From positions 7,501 to 37,500 of the forward strand of contig CANTFL010000816.1 of assembly GCA_947650285.1 (NCBI GenBank): a stretch of 30,000 bases of DNA, written 5' to 3'. The notes below the pieces were generated by a model that did not search any database, was not told the DNA's origin, and saw only the letters and a list, made by a program, of their open reading frames with translations. Positions within the stretch are counted from its first letter, which is position 1, and every line of letters begins with the position of its first letter. The stretch comes from Hyaloperonospora brassicae. Taxonomy: Eukaryota > Oomycota > Peronosporomycetes > Peronosporales > Peronosporaceae. Shown in pieces: positions 20,413 through 30,000 of this stretch. The position numbers were made by a program, and so were the translations under genes.

Positions 20413-20870
20413 AGGTTCTATATTGAATTCTCTTGTGGTGTTATCCCGACGTATTTCTACCGTTCCTCTTCGCGCCTTCCCGCATTTTTGCGTGGCTTTT
20501 CGGTCTTTTATGTCGTTCACCTGCGGCATCACTGTTGACTTTCGGCCACACCCGGTTGCATCACGAACCTCGTCACGGACTGAAAAAACCCTTCCTCTTG
20601 GCCTATTGTGCTTGTCCGGGTGCGGGGGGTTCCTATCACTTGTATATTTATCGGGTTTCTTTCTCCCGCTACAATTTTTTGCGCCTGAATTCCCAAATTT
20701 TTGTGGAACTCTTTTTATTGATGGTTATCGCCTATCTGTATTCGGTTAAATTTTCTACCTACGCTCTCTACACTTACCTACGTTCCGGTCCGTAATGGTT
20801 CCGCGTTCTACGTTCTTGTCGGTTACTCTATCGTGCCGTCACCAAGACATCTGTTACATTAAAACTGGAA
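20413..20870. other. Convergent 3' intergenic region, unit 2
   Basis: Gap between the ORF2 stop and the antisense AWS-SET stop. It is T-rich on the plus strand from about 20640 (ATTTTTTGCG, TTTTTATTGATGG). No gene is recognised. It presumably contains the LINE 3' UTR and the SET 3' UTR. Confidence 0.5.
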
Positions 20871-22150
20871 TCACAGTGGTTGTCCCGCATCTTCAGTGTA
20901 ATTCACCGTGAGTTCTTCGTGTGTCGGGATATCTTTCTGTGCGACAAGAGATATTATTGGTCGCTGTCTTTCCCTCACTTCCACAAAGTTGGTATTTGGG
21001 CGGCACGCGTGCGCTAAAAATGGACCTATCGACCCGCAGTCCTCCCCGCTCACGTACACTCGCCGTCCTTCGTCATCTCTCTCCATCAAGCTGATTGTGT
21101 ACGAGGCGGAGGGCGCTATTGCCAACGTGTACTTTACATAGTACTGACACACGATGTCGCCGGCTCGACTCGGTCGGGCTGCGAACACGCCCAACCCCAT
21201 CGGCGTCGTCGTCAATGGAAACGACGCTGTCGAAATTTATTTTCGCAATTGGACGCTCCAACGGAGCACGTCTCGGTCTCGCAGACCTGGGTCTCAGCGG
21301 CGTTTCTGCAACACACCATGTTGCACCGATTTACACAGCCACATTTTTCTTCTCTTACTCCCTCTATGTTGAAGGTGAGGTTCTCCGGTTTCAACATTCC
21401 GCTAGTCTTTTTATATATAAACCACTGGGACACTGCACCCTCCCCCTCAATGGCGTAATGTCTATCAGCCATTGCCGGGTTACTATCGCGAGTTATTAGT
21501 CGAACTGGCATATTATGCTGTCGTCCGCCGGTCGCCGTCCTTGATCCTCTTCGACAATGTCGTCGTCTTCGTCGCTGTTGTGTTTATCGATGGCGTCGGT
21601 CAGTTGTCGGTCGTCGCAGTCCGATCTGCTCTCTCTGTATGCGTAGCTGGATCCCTCTTCGTCATGGCTGATCCGGCTTCGTTGTCGTCTGTTCCGGCTC
21701 GATATTCGAAGTCGTCGTTGTCGATGAGTTGGTCCGGCGGCTCGGTGGACGAGGCGGTTTAGGTGGAAGGCCATTTTGGGCTGCCGATCACGAAACACCC
21801 CGTTCTCTTCGGTTTTTTGAAGTTGCAATTTCGTCGAATCACATTCCGCAAGCCGAGTCGGTACTTTTTGCGCTTGCTCCTCGATTGGAAGGTCTCGCGT
21901 GTCTCGTTTTATTTCAAGTTCGGCCGCGGGTTTTCCCCCTCGGTTTAGAGCTGCAATCTCTTCATTTGCTTCAGACCAGCGATGGTTTCTTGATCGGCTT
22001 AAATTTGAGCCTTTTCTTCTTGGAACGCTGCTTCGAGTTCTTCGCTGGTGATGGGCAACTCCTGATCATCGGTGGATCTCATGGCTTCGCGCTTCTGGTC
22101 TCGGGCTTTACTTCTCTTCTCTTCTTTTCAATTCTGTCCGTCTTGTGCGC
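20871..22150 (-). pseudogene. AWS-SET histone methyltransferase-like gene, copy 2, broken
   Basis: Minus strand, N-terminus near 22150. A charged, helical N-terminal part (ELPITSEELEAAFQEEKAQ, from ATG 22082) resembles a coiled coil. It is followed by a Pro/Thr and Arg-rich linker and an acidic stretch (NSDEDDDIVEEDQ, about 21580-21540), then TRQWLID, MLKPENLTFN, and the AWS domain. AWS (about 21352-21265) shows CGCVNRCNMVCCRNA and SNCENKFRQR. A frameshift separates it from SET (about 21230-20871), which starts GLGVFAARPSRAGD. SET then has YTISLMERDDEGRRVYVSG, LAHACRPNT, HEELTVNY and ends AGQPL-TGA at 20871. This SET domain is the most intact of the three, about 114 codons without a stop. The N-terminal boundary is uncertain. 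It is convergent with LINE copy 2 and divergent from LINE copy 3. Confidence 0.85.
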
Positions 22151-22224
22151 TTGGGTAGCTCTTTGCTATTCGTGGTCGGGGGTATCGTTCAATGTATTTC
22201 TTGGCCCGGCCTAGTTTTAAATAC

Positions 22225-22300
22225 TTGTATTTACGATTAGTCTAGGTCCACTTTTTCTACCTCTAACTAGCATAATATTTTTTTTAACCAGACTTGCCCT
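22225..22300 (+). promoter_or_regulatory. T-run motif at the LINE copy 3 5' edge (putative promoter)
   Basis: GCATAATATTTTTTTTAACCAGACTTGCC-like sequence (about 22270-22294) matches the one before copy 2: GCATAAT, a run of 7 to 8 T, then GACTTGCC. The motif lies 230-250 bp before the ORF1 ATG in both. In copy 1 only the AACCAGATTTGCC part survives (about 5268). Position and conservation suggest a core promoter or insertion edge. Confidence 0.4.
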
Positions 22301-22523
22301 CCAGTTCCGAATTTGCTCCCTCGTGCACAAGTGTCATACACACTGCACCTGCTGATTCGTCGCTACAACCATTCAAAGCCTCGTCTTTTCCACTTGTCGT
22401 CCTCTCTCTCGCTTTTTCGGTTCCGTCTGTACGTAAATAACAGCGCCTATCCAGTTTTGACACCACGATTCTGACCTCGCTTGTACCCCTTCGTCACCTC
22501 GTCACCTTTTGGCCTCTTCCGCC

Positions 22524-24463
22524 ATGCCATTTGGACAGCCTCCCCGCCCACCAGCCATTTCTCCTTCAGCTCCGGCTACCACTCGTCGGATCGTCGACTT
22601 AATAAATCCTCTCCCTTCCCCGCCCACCGGGGGGGGGGTCGCTCCGGACGTCCTACGCCCCCGCTGTGCCGTCTGCGCACCGTGTCGGACGCTACGTCCC
22701 CGCGGACTCCCTCTTCCAGGCATTAATAGAGGCAGCCGCGGTCCAGGTTCCAGCCGCGGGCTTCCGTTCTATCGCGATGCGCGACGTTCAACGCGCGCGG
22801 GTTGCGATATTCGAAAAATTTAAGCTCGTCATACCCTGTGGGACGGTTGCGAATTAGTCGCAACTGGATGATATCATGCTGTCTATCCATTTGGAGTATC
22901 AGACCTCTCTTTTTAAGGGATCTCTTCCCACTTTTTGCGAATACATCCACATTTCGGCGAAAAGGATCCGGTTCACCTGCACGTCACGGGATCTCGCGGT
23001 GAAACTGGGTGGATCGACGTTGCGTATCTTTTGCGGTACTCATGTCATTAAGAAGTTTGGCCTTTACGAGCGCTTGTATACGCTCAACCTCACCCGCATC
23101 CCGTACGACCTCAACGATGACGTCATCTTTGACTACTTTGTTAACTTGAGTCTTTACATGCTCATCACGGCCACTCACCAAGTCGGTGGTATGATTTCGC
23201 GTGACCGCACCATTTGGTTCACCACGTCGGATTGCCCCGCGGCGTTTCATCTTCAGGATGGGACCGCCGTCCGTGAAATATCCTTTGACGGTTTTGAGGA
23301 ACCGTTTTTTGTCCAGCACAAATAGCGCTTCCATAAACGAAACCTCCGTCGTTGGTGCGTCGCCACACGGCGCACAAAAAGGCGGCTTAGGATCGCCGGG
23401 TGGAGACGGAGTCTCAACGTGCTCTCGTTCGCGAGGGTAGGTTAGGTCGGGTCCCTTTCACCTTCGCCTCCGGCTTTGGACGATACGGGAGACTTGAATA
23501 CCCCGCCTCTCGCTTCTGACGACGTTCGATTTGACTTGACGAAGCCGGAGCCGACTGCATTCTTGCTCGAGTGGTTTTCCGTGACTCACTCTATTGTCAT
23601 CACGAGTCCTGTGGCACACCCTTACCCAAAGACTTTCAAATCCACCGCCACTTTTCTAGAGGACGGCCGGATAATTGTTGGCATCCCTGCCCCGCCCACT
23701 ACTTTTGAGTTGGCTTTAGCGAAGGACTGCGACGACGTCGACGTTGACGTCTTCCTCGGTGACACACCGGCTGTGGCCCCTACCGAGCCATCTCCTCGCG
23801 GTCTGCCAACTTATCGCCTACAGCTCTCTACTCACTGCCAGCCGCACCAAGATGAAACACTCTCGGTTTCGGGCGCTCGCCGACTCGGCCAAGGAGGATT
23901 TTCTCTCTTCGGATGACCCGGAGTCGCGCCTGGCGTCCATTAAATCGCAGCCTCTGATCATTTCTTCTACTCTCCACGACATCTCTAAGGTCACCTTGCG
24001 TGTTTTGGTTGAGCATGCGGTCATCCGGGACTACAGCTCTTTTCATGCCTCGTCTCATACCTTTTCTCGCCAGTTTGCTTCCCGTTTTAAGGAAGACTTT
24101 CCGGACATTAGCCCCAGAGCAGTCGTTATCCTGGCCCACGTCTGCCCCTCTCAGGATGATCGGGATGAATCCCAAGCGTATGCGTCGGTGTACCTGTTCT
24201 TCCGGACTCATGCGGCCATAATTTAAAATTACCCCTTCAAGGTGGTGACGGCCACCGGCGCTTTCTCGCCGGACTGCCTACCGTTCTCAGAAATTCTACT
24301 ATGGTCCAACTCGGTCCCGAACGCACTCTGTCAGACCGAAATCCCGGAGGCGTTCATTGCGCCCCCCCACTTGGAGGCTTCCATCGCTCTACTTTGCTCG
24401 CCGTCGGATGACGACATGGACCTCGAAGATGAGGGCCCTTCTGCCACCGAGCACCCTCTCTGA
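22524..24463 (+). pseudogene. LINE copy 3 ORF1 (Gag-like), broken but nearly complete
   Basis: ATG 22524 opens MPFGQPPRPP. A frameshift near the G9 run (about 22630-22638) moves to the frame of VGRYVPADSLFQALIEAA, which continues to TAG 23323 with one stop (TAG 22855). The RRM-like region is about 23074-23300: LYTLNLTRIPYDLND, an acidic helix, ATHQVGGMISRDRTIW, then CPAAFHL and a C-terminal strand. The acidic segment KDCDDVDVDVF follows near 23726, then a shift near 23790 into MKHSRFRALADSAKEDFL. That frame runs to TGA 24461-24463 with one TAA at 24224. The tail is Asp/Glu-rich (DDDMDLEDEG). It is the best template for the family's ORF1, about 645 residues. The RRM assignment is my inference from strand/helix pattern, not a database match. 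Confidence 0.84.
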
Positions 24464-27400
24464 GTCGCCGTGGATGCTCTCGGGCGTGTCCGTTAACATA
24501 AACGGCCTCAACTCGTGCACTAAACACCTTTCCAATCAAATTCTCTCCATCTACTCCGTCGTTGCGTTTCGAGAGACCAAGTTCAGCTCTTAGGACAATG
24601 ACTCACCTGTCAACCACTTCATTCACTCGGTTGATGCGAGGGCATCGACGTTTTGGTTCCACGTGGCTATTTCCAGCTTTCCTGGTCCTCATGGACGGGA
24701 CAGAGTCGACCTGATCTTCCGCGGTGGCCACCCTTTTAACCCTTTGAAGGATGTCACCGCCTCGTTCGTGTACTCCTCGGCCTTTTTGCACCATCGCTAT
24801 CTGGTGGTGGAAGCGTCCATTGGCTCGTTTGATTGTTTTTAACGTGATCTATGCCTCTGTGTGTGGCAGTGACCGGGGAATATTTTTTGACATTTTTCCA
24901 CACTCGTTTCCGGCCGACAGTCATCACTTAGCGCTGGGAGACTTATATGTACCCATCGAATTTTCGCTCGACGAGCTTGTATCGATCCGCTTTTCTGCTG
25001 GTGTTGAGGAACTCCGAGGATGGCAACTTCGCCTTGGGGTCATTGATGCCTGACGAGTATCCCATCCTCGTCTTCGAAAGTTCAACGGCCCTAGTCGCCG
25101 GAACCGGATCGACAATTAATTCGCAGTAGCATCGACTATGCTACTGGAAGAATTTCTCGCCGACATCTTCCACGTCGCCTAAAAAGTTTGGCACCACGCC
25201 AACCAACTTTCTGTAGCTTTTATTCTTTAGTCCCCCTCCACCCTCAACGTTCCCGGCTACCGTTGAAATGTACTTCATGGTTGTTAAAACATCCGGATGT
25301 TGTGTCTGTCCTCGGCCATATACTCGATGCCTTGCGGTCGCGAATTTGGTGTGGCAGGGAGATCAATCCGGGTGCTCTCTTGGACGTTAATAAGCGGGCT
25401 GACGCCGTCTTTTTTCGGTTCATGTTCCACGAGCTCAAAAATCCAATGCCGACGAGGAGCGTGCCCTCATGCTAGCGTACCATGTTGCGATCGCCATCCA
25501 TGCCGCTCTCCCATCGTCCGACTCTGCGGCCTGCTTGTAATAGACAAAGGCCGCCTTGGCGGCGCACAAGTCCTACATTTCCTCCCACTGTGAGGCGGCA
25601 AAGTTTGACTGAGACAGTAGCTCTGGAGATTCCAATTCGGATTATTTTTTCAGACCGTCCACTACGGTGGACCGGCAGGTTTCTATACCGTGCGCCACTC
25701 GAGGGGACGGCACTACTACATCCGACCCAGATCAAATGGCTGCCATCCACCGCCGCTACTGGAACGCTCCTTACCACAGCCCCTTCAGAGATATTGTTTC
25801 GACTCTTTTCCCTGCGTCTATCCAGCCGTTTGAGCTCAACCGCCTACTACAGCATACTTCGGCCTCCATTTTCGCCGACACCGCAGTCGGCTTGATGCGC
25901 CTATTACGGCACACGATTTCTACTGGGATAACAAGACGTCACCTACCGGCCGGTCCAACGGCCTTAATGGCTTGCTAATCGAATACTACCAACTCGCTCC
26001 CCACAAATGGGCCCAAGGGTTTGAGCTTGTCCACGCAAACCAACAAAGTCATGACCGCATTAACAAGTTTCAAAGGCAGTCTTCAGTTGCACTAATTTAC
26101 AAGAAAGGGGATCGCTGCAACCTCTGTATTTACCAACCAATTACGCTACTCAACCATGAAGCCAAATTGGGGACTAAAATCTTGGCGAATCGTTTACGCG
26201 TCGTCCTACCCCATCTCTCCACAGAGACCCGACAGGGTTTGTGTCTGGCCGTTCAATTTGTCATGCTCTCTTGCGATATCAAGATGTCCAACAACTTTGT
26301 TCCATGCAAGACGATACGCGTGCGGGCGTGGTGCGCCTCAATTTTGCGAAGGCGTTTGATTGCGTCTTCTAAACAGCCCTCAGCCTTGTGCTAGACCATA
26401 TGGGTTTCGGCTTCATGTTTCTACACACAGTGAACGTGAATGGGCGGTCTAGTCGCTACTTCGAGCTCGAGTGCGGGGTTCGCAAGGCGACCCTCTCTCG
26501 CCTGATCTATTTGCACTCTTTATAAAACCAATGACGAATTACCTCCGCGCGAAGACCGTTGCCTTGGGCCTCTCAATTCCGTCGGACCCGGCTCGCCATC
26601 ATATACTTGCGTTTGCGGATGACCACACAAGATTCCTTGACGATCTAGGACATGCGCCACGTTTCGTTGACGCCGTAAATTACTATGCTTCCGCGGCTGG
26701 CCTTAAGCTTAATGTCGCGAAGACGGTAATTTTTCCGTTTTAAGCCTCCGACTTGGATCTTTGCAGGTCACTCCACCTCCTCGGTCTCTCTGTGGTTTAT
26801 GATTTAGGCTCTACAAATTTACTTGAGGTTTCACAAAGCCCTGCCTTTCAGTGTCTAGAACGATACGACCGGATTCTCCCGCTGATGGTTTCATCGCTGC
26901 ATTCTCTGGTCCTATCGCGCGCGTACTCCTCGATGTAGGGCCGCTATACTCAAAGGCATTGTGCTACCCTTGCTCCGGTACACGGCTGCGGTGACTTCAA
27001 TGCCTGCTACAATGGCTTCCCCAGGTCACCAACTTATGAAGTCAATTCTGTTTCACAAGAACATCCCTACCGAGGCCTCGGTGCGTGGGACCTTGGCTAC
27101 GGAATGGCTATCATGGCCAACGTCGCGAGGGGTTCTTGGCCTTCCGAATGCCCTTGATTTTTATCGGACCCTCCAGCTTTGTTCCCTTAGGGGACGCGGC
27201 CCACTCATCGTCCTCCTCTTCTCGGATTCCTCGGTGGTGCTTTCCAGAGGTCTCGCTTTTCCCCACTGTACTTGGTCGGGCTATGGTGGGTTTTGATATC
27301 CTCTACACCCCGTCCCGCGTTCGAGTTTACCCCATCCTCTTAAGCAGCTCTATGCCATTTCTGATATACAGACCTGCATGCCTGGGCGTTTCCACGTAAT

Positions 27401-28418
27401 TCGTCTCACTATACGACACCTCTTGACTCGATTTTTATAAATGCACCACTCTGGCGCAATTATCGGTATCGCGTGGGGAGATTAAATCGGACTTTTTAAG
27501 ACTCGTCCATTTCCGTCCGGCATGTTCGCAATCTCGGGTTTGTTCGCCCGCGCGATTTGATTGCCTATCTTGGTCGACCTCCTGACCTCGAGTAATACCT
27601 CTTTTTAGTGGCTTCAGTAGAATTTTGGACCCCCCAATTACGTACACTTGCCTGCTTTCACTTCATATTAAAGCTCGGAATTGGCGCCTCGACCGCCTTC
27701 CTGCGTCTTACGGGCCCGCGCTGCCTGGTATTCGGGCTAGTGCCGCCCACGGGTGGTCCATCAGGGACTCGATTTTGGAAGCCCCCCACCGTCCGGATTT
27801 ACCGGATGATACATACTCCCCCTGATATCGCACGCCCACCCCATTCGGCGCATGACCTCTCTGTAACCCCAAAATGGTCCGCGCTGTGGCGACTGGAAAT
27901 TTCGTTGGATCGCTGTAATCGACGGATCGTGATGACCTCAATATACGCATCCAACACAACGCCCTGGGGATCTGGCGTTTGCATGCCTACCATAAGACTG
28001 ATGTTCATTGCCTCCATGGGTGTGGGGATGTCGAGACTACTCGCCATCTATTTTCAACCTGCTGTATCGATCGAACGGTCTGGGGTACGGTCCTCGACCC
28101 TCTCCACCCTTTCATCGATGGTGCGATTACTTGGGGTGCTGTTCTCTATCTCCAAGATCTGAAGTTCACACCCTCCGTTTTACGGAATTATAGACACCAC
28201 AACCTCCTCCAAGCCTTTAATGTGCTTCGCTGTGCTGCCTTCTATTCCCTGTAATGCATCGGAACGAGCACATTTATCAGAAGGTTTCTTCCTCACACAT
28301 GGTGCCTCTGAGTAAGGATACTGCTGACGTTCGCCTCCACCTCACGCGGTTGGCTTTCTCGAATTTTTCTAACGCTGCACTGGATTAATTATGCTGGATA
28401 CTGCCCGGGCCGGTGTGA
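24464..28418 (+). pseudogene. LINE copy 3 ORF2 (endonuclease-reverse transcriptase), broken
   Basis: Met 24474 (MLSGVSVNINGLN) begins the endonuclease, which keeps RETK (24570-24581) with the catalytic Glu. It has GDLY instead of GDFN (24937-24948) and ANQ instead of the terminal Asp-His (about 25197-25205). TAG 24591 is at the same codon as TAG 7990 in copy 1. Reverse transcriptase: DPDQMAAIHRRYW (about 25721-25760), GDRCNLCIYQPITLLNHEAKLG (about 26110-26175), LNFAKAFD (26338-26361), GSQGDPLSPD (about 26477) and an intact FADD (26612-26623). The C-terminal knuckle is the best preserved: HCLHGCGDVETTRHLFSTC (about 28006-28062). The tail is truncated by TAA near 28252, but homologous sequence runs on to GPV-TGA at 28416-28418, where copies 1 and 2 also stop. 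Confidence 0.9.
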
Positions 28419-28900
28419 GGGTACTTTGCTGGATTTCTTCTCTTCGTTCCCGGCCCTCTTGGGTCAGATTGGATTTGTATTTGCCCCTTTACCTGCTTCA
28501 CTCGACTATATACGACCTTGTGGGGGTATATTCTCGGTGTGCGCAGCGCGAATTTAGGTCCCCCGAGTTGGTCCATGCCTCGACGGATCGCTGTTTTTTG
28601 CCGAAATTATTGTACCAGGTGATCCTATCTGGAGGTCCAGACCCTGTTGGATCAGAATAGCTCCGACCTTGCCGTTTAACTGGCTTGATTGGAGCATGTA
28701 CAATGTTAGTTGGCGTGTATCCTCGGTGCGTCTACCCCGTCTTTACGCTGCAACGGTCTGCCATCGCCTCGATAGATTTCTGTTTTCCGCCGGTAATGTG
28801 GGCCCTCGACCCTGTTGGATCAGACTAGCTTTAAACTTGCCCTTTGATAGGCTAAGTCGGAGCAGGTGCATCGAGGCATCCTATTTATTTGGCAAGATTG
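28395..28900 (+). repeat. Diverged 168-188-bp tandem repeats 3' of LINE copy 3
   Basis: GACCCTGTTGGATCAGA occurs at 28640 and 28808 (168 bp apart), and a related CTTGGGTCAGATTGGA lies 188 bp before the first (around 28459). Each is followed by a T/C-rich CTTGCC(G/C)TTT motif, and a CCTCGA(C/T)(G/A)GAT block precedes each later unit. There is no matching array after copies 1 or 2. It accounts for the longer convergent gap of unit 3. Confidence 0.65.
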
Positions 28901-29104
28901 TATTTTAGAGGTTATCCTGGTGGTCTTCCTTCGGCCTACCCTACTCCCCCCAATTTTATCTCTGCTGGAGCGGATCGATTCCCTCCTACGCGCCTACTCT
29001 ACGGCCGCCTTATCCTCATCGGTGTCCCGCTCCTCACAATTGATCCCCATTAAGTGGATCGCAACGTAAATCTCATCCTTATGTACAGGGCACGGACAGT
29101 AAAC
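28901..29104. other. Remaining convergent 3' intergenic region, unit 3
   Basis: Sequence between the tandem repeats and the antisense SET stop. It is pyrimidine-rich on the plus strand, without a recognised gene or RNA. Confidence 0.4.
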
Positions 29105-30000
29105 TCACAATGGGGCCCCGGTCCGCCCCGTGTAGTCCGGTGGTTTTGTTCACCGTTTTTATCGCTCTTTACACAACAGCGACACGACCACCCTACACAG
29201 TTCACGTAACTCGACGTACTCCGTATTCAGGTCGCAAGCGTGGGCGACCAACCGGGCTTTCGAGCCCACTTGCTACGCACTCACGTACAACTGCCGTCCG
29301 CCCGCGTCCCTAGCATCCAGCTTGATCGTGTACGTGGCGGCGCGCTGCGCCACGAGTGCGTGTGTCCCCCAATACTGGCACACCACGGTTCTTCGACGTA
29401 TGGACCTCGCCGCGAACACACCTTTCCCTTGCCACGTGACCTTGAGCTGCAGACGGCACGTCCAGAAATTGGTTTCGGCACATTCTCGCCTCCACCGAGC
29501 ACGCTTATTCTTCGCAGAATTGCGCTTCCACGGCATTCGCGCATTCGGTGAGATCGCAGGACCCGACGCAACCGCAATTCTTTTCTTTAATTTTCTCGTT
29601 GGCGGTCGATAGTTTGTCCGAATTCAGCATTTTTTTGACTTCCTGAACATCAGTGGGTCACGGGACCGGCTGCCCTTTGGCCACGGGACTGGCTGCCCTT
29701 GGGCCACGTACTCTATTAACCATTGCCTACTCTCTATGTCGGCTTCGTCGTCTTTTTCGGTAGCTTGGGTGAGGTCTACCACCTCATTGACTTTTTTCTT
29801 CGCCGTCTCCGCCCACGTCGTCCCACTCGATGCCGTCGTCGGGATCTGAAGATTTTCTCTCTTCGTCTTCTTCACGACCGCCTCTGTCCACTGGAGGGCA
29901 TTTCCCTGTGACTGCGGCTATGAAACTGCAGCCGCTCAGTTTAGTCTTCTAGCATTCCTTTTCTTGCGAGTTCAATGGATGCCGTGGATTTGTTTGAATT
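29105..30000 (-). pseudogene. AWS-SET histone methyltransferase-like gene, copy 3, broken and cut by window edge
   Basis: Minus strand, entering from the right edge. Order: KTKLSGCSFIAAVTGK (about 29942-29895), acidic DDGIEWDDVGGDGEE (about 29840-29797), NEVVDLTQ (a SUMO-interaction-like core, about 29795-29770), RQWLIEYVAQGQPVPWPKG, MLNSDKLS, AWS (about 29582-29465: CGCVGSCDLTECANA, then ACSVEARMCRN), SET (about 29460-29105: GKGVFAARS, YTIKLDARDAGGRQLYVS, AHACDLNT, DYTGRTGAPL-TGA). Lesions: an extra A in an A6 run near 29796, a 23-bp duplication at 29659-29704, TAA in AWS, a shift between AWS and SET, TAG after LYVSA, and TAA/TGA near the C-terminus. It is otherwise the most complete N-terminal half. 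Part of the gene lies beyond 30000. Confidence 0.83.
29659..29704. repeat. 23-bp tandem duplication inside AWS-SET copy 3
   Basis: CACGGGAC(C/T)GGCTGCCCTT begins at 29659 and again at 29682, followed by CACG at 29705, so the period is 23 bp. On the minus strand it doubles the GQPVPWPK-encoding segment. The Trp codon of RQWL starts at 29722 and the first AWS Cys codon starts at 29576, 146 bases apart. Subtracting 23 leaves 123, a multiple of three, so the duplication itself explains the frame break. Confidence 0.85.

Larger units (their letters stand above)
14288..20770 (+). mobile_element. Non-LTR (LINE) retrotransposon, copy 2, degenerate
   Basis: Second copy of the family, with the order leader, ORF1 (14511-16426), ORF2 (16427-20412) and 3' region. 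The leader shares CCTCGTCGTGCGCAAGTG with the copy 1 left arm. Its endonuclease is the best preserved of the three: one frame from 16791 to 17723 with a single stop. The reverse transcriptase is badly damaged, with the catalytic motif reading FADN. The right edge is approximate; after the ORF2 stop the sequence becomes T-rich but has no defined tail. Confidence 0.9.
22285..29104 (+). mobile_element. Non-LTR (LINE) retrotransposon, copy 3, degenerate
   Basis: Third copy, with the order leader (TTGCCCTCCAGTTCCGAA), ORF1 (22524-24463), ORF2 (24464-28418) and a longer 3' region with diverged tandem repeats. ORF1 is the best preserved of the three, whereas the endonuclease has lost two signature motifs. 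The right edge is taken as the antisense SET stop and may be too far right. No target-site duplication was found. Confidence 0.9.

Noticed and set aside
5268..30000. Any LINE copy as an active, autonomous element
   Set aside because: Every copy has several stops and frameshifts plus a lost endonuclease or polymerase catalytic residue.

Overview
This is a gene-poor, repeat-dominated window from a eukaryotic nuclear genome. The evidence is a long satellite array, non-LTR (LINE-type) retrotransposons with an apurinic-type endonuclease and a FADD reverse transcriptase, and AWS-SET histone-methyltransferase-like genes. The style is reminiscent of repeat-rich oomycete or other protist/fungal genomes, but no sequence here proves the taxon. 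I found no intact conventional gene: every recognisable reading frame carries stops or frameshifts.

Layout. (1) 1-5109: an apparently perfect 218-bp satellite, 23 full units plus 95 bp, whose unit is itself built of three diverged subunits. (2) 5105-5662: a tRNA-like Pol III box A/box B segment, then a 222-bp near-perfect palindrome containing the 5' end of a LINE. (3) From about 5.2 kb to the window end, three head-to-tail copies of one composite unit. Each has a plus-strand LINE (ORF1 with a possible RRM-like fold, then ORF2 with endonuclease, reverse transcriptase and a C-terminal Cys/His knuckle), followed by a convergent minus-strand AWS-SET gene. ORF1 starts lie at 5741, 14511 and 22524. 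ORF2 stops lie at 11859, 20412 and 28418. AWS-SET stop codons lie at 12441, 20871 and 29105. The third AWS-SET copy runs off the right edge. Unit 1 carries an extra AT-richer insert (about 13301-13729), possibly a solo LTR.

How the parts relate. The copies are clearly diverged and each has its own lesions, so the array is old or was built by separate insertions. Yet gene order, orientation, ORF1/ORF2 boundary, ORF2 end and SET end are the same in all three. The conserved LINE plus antisense AWS-SET architecture is the main novelty candidate: either a LINE carrying an antisense chromatin-modifier gene, or a tandemly duplicated locus in which a LINE sits beside a SET gene. Comparing the copies reveals features invisible in one alone: a conserved +1 overlap at the ORF1/ORF2 boundary, a SUMO-interaction-like acidic segment ahead of the AWS domain, and a SET domain whose AdoMet motif reads AHxCxxNT instead of NHxCxPN.
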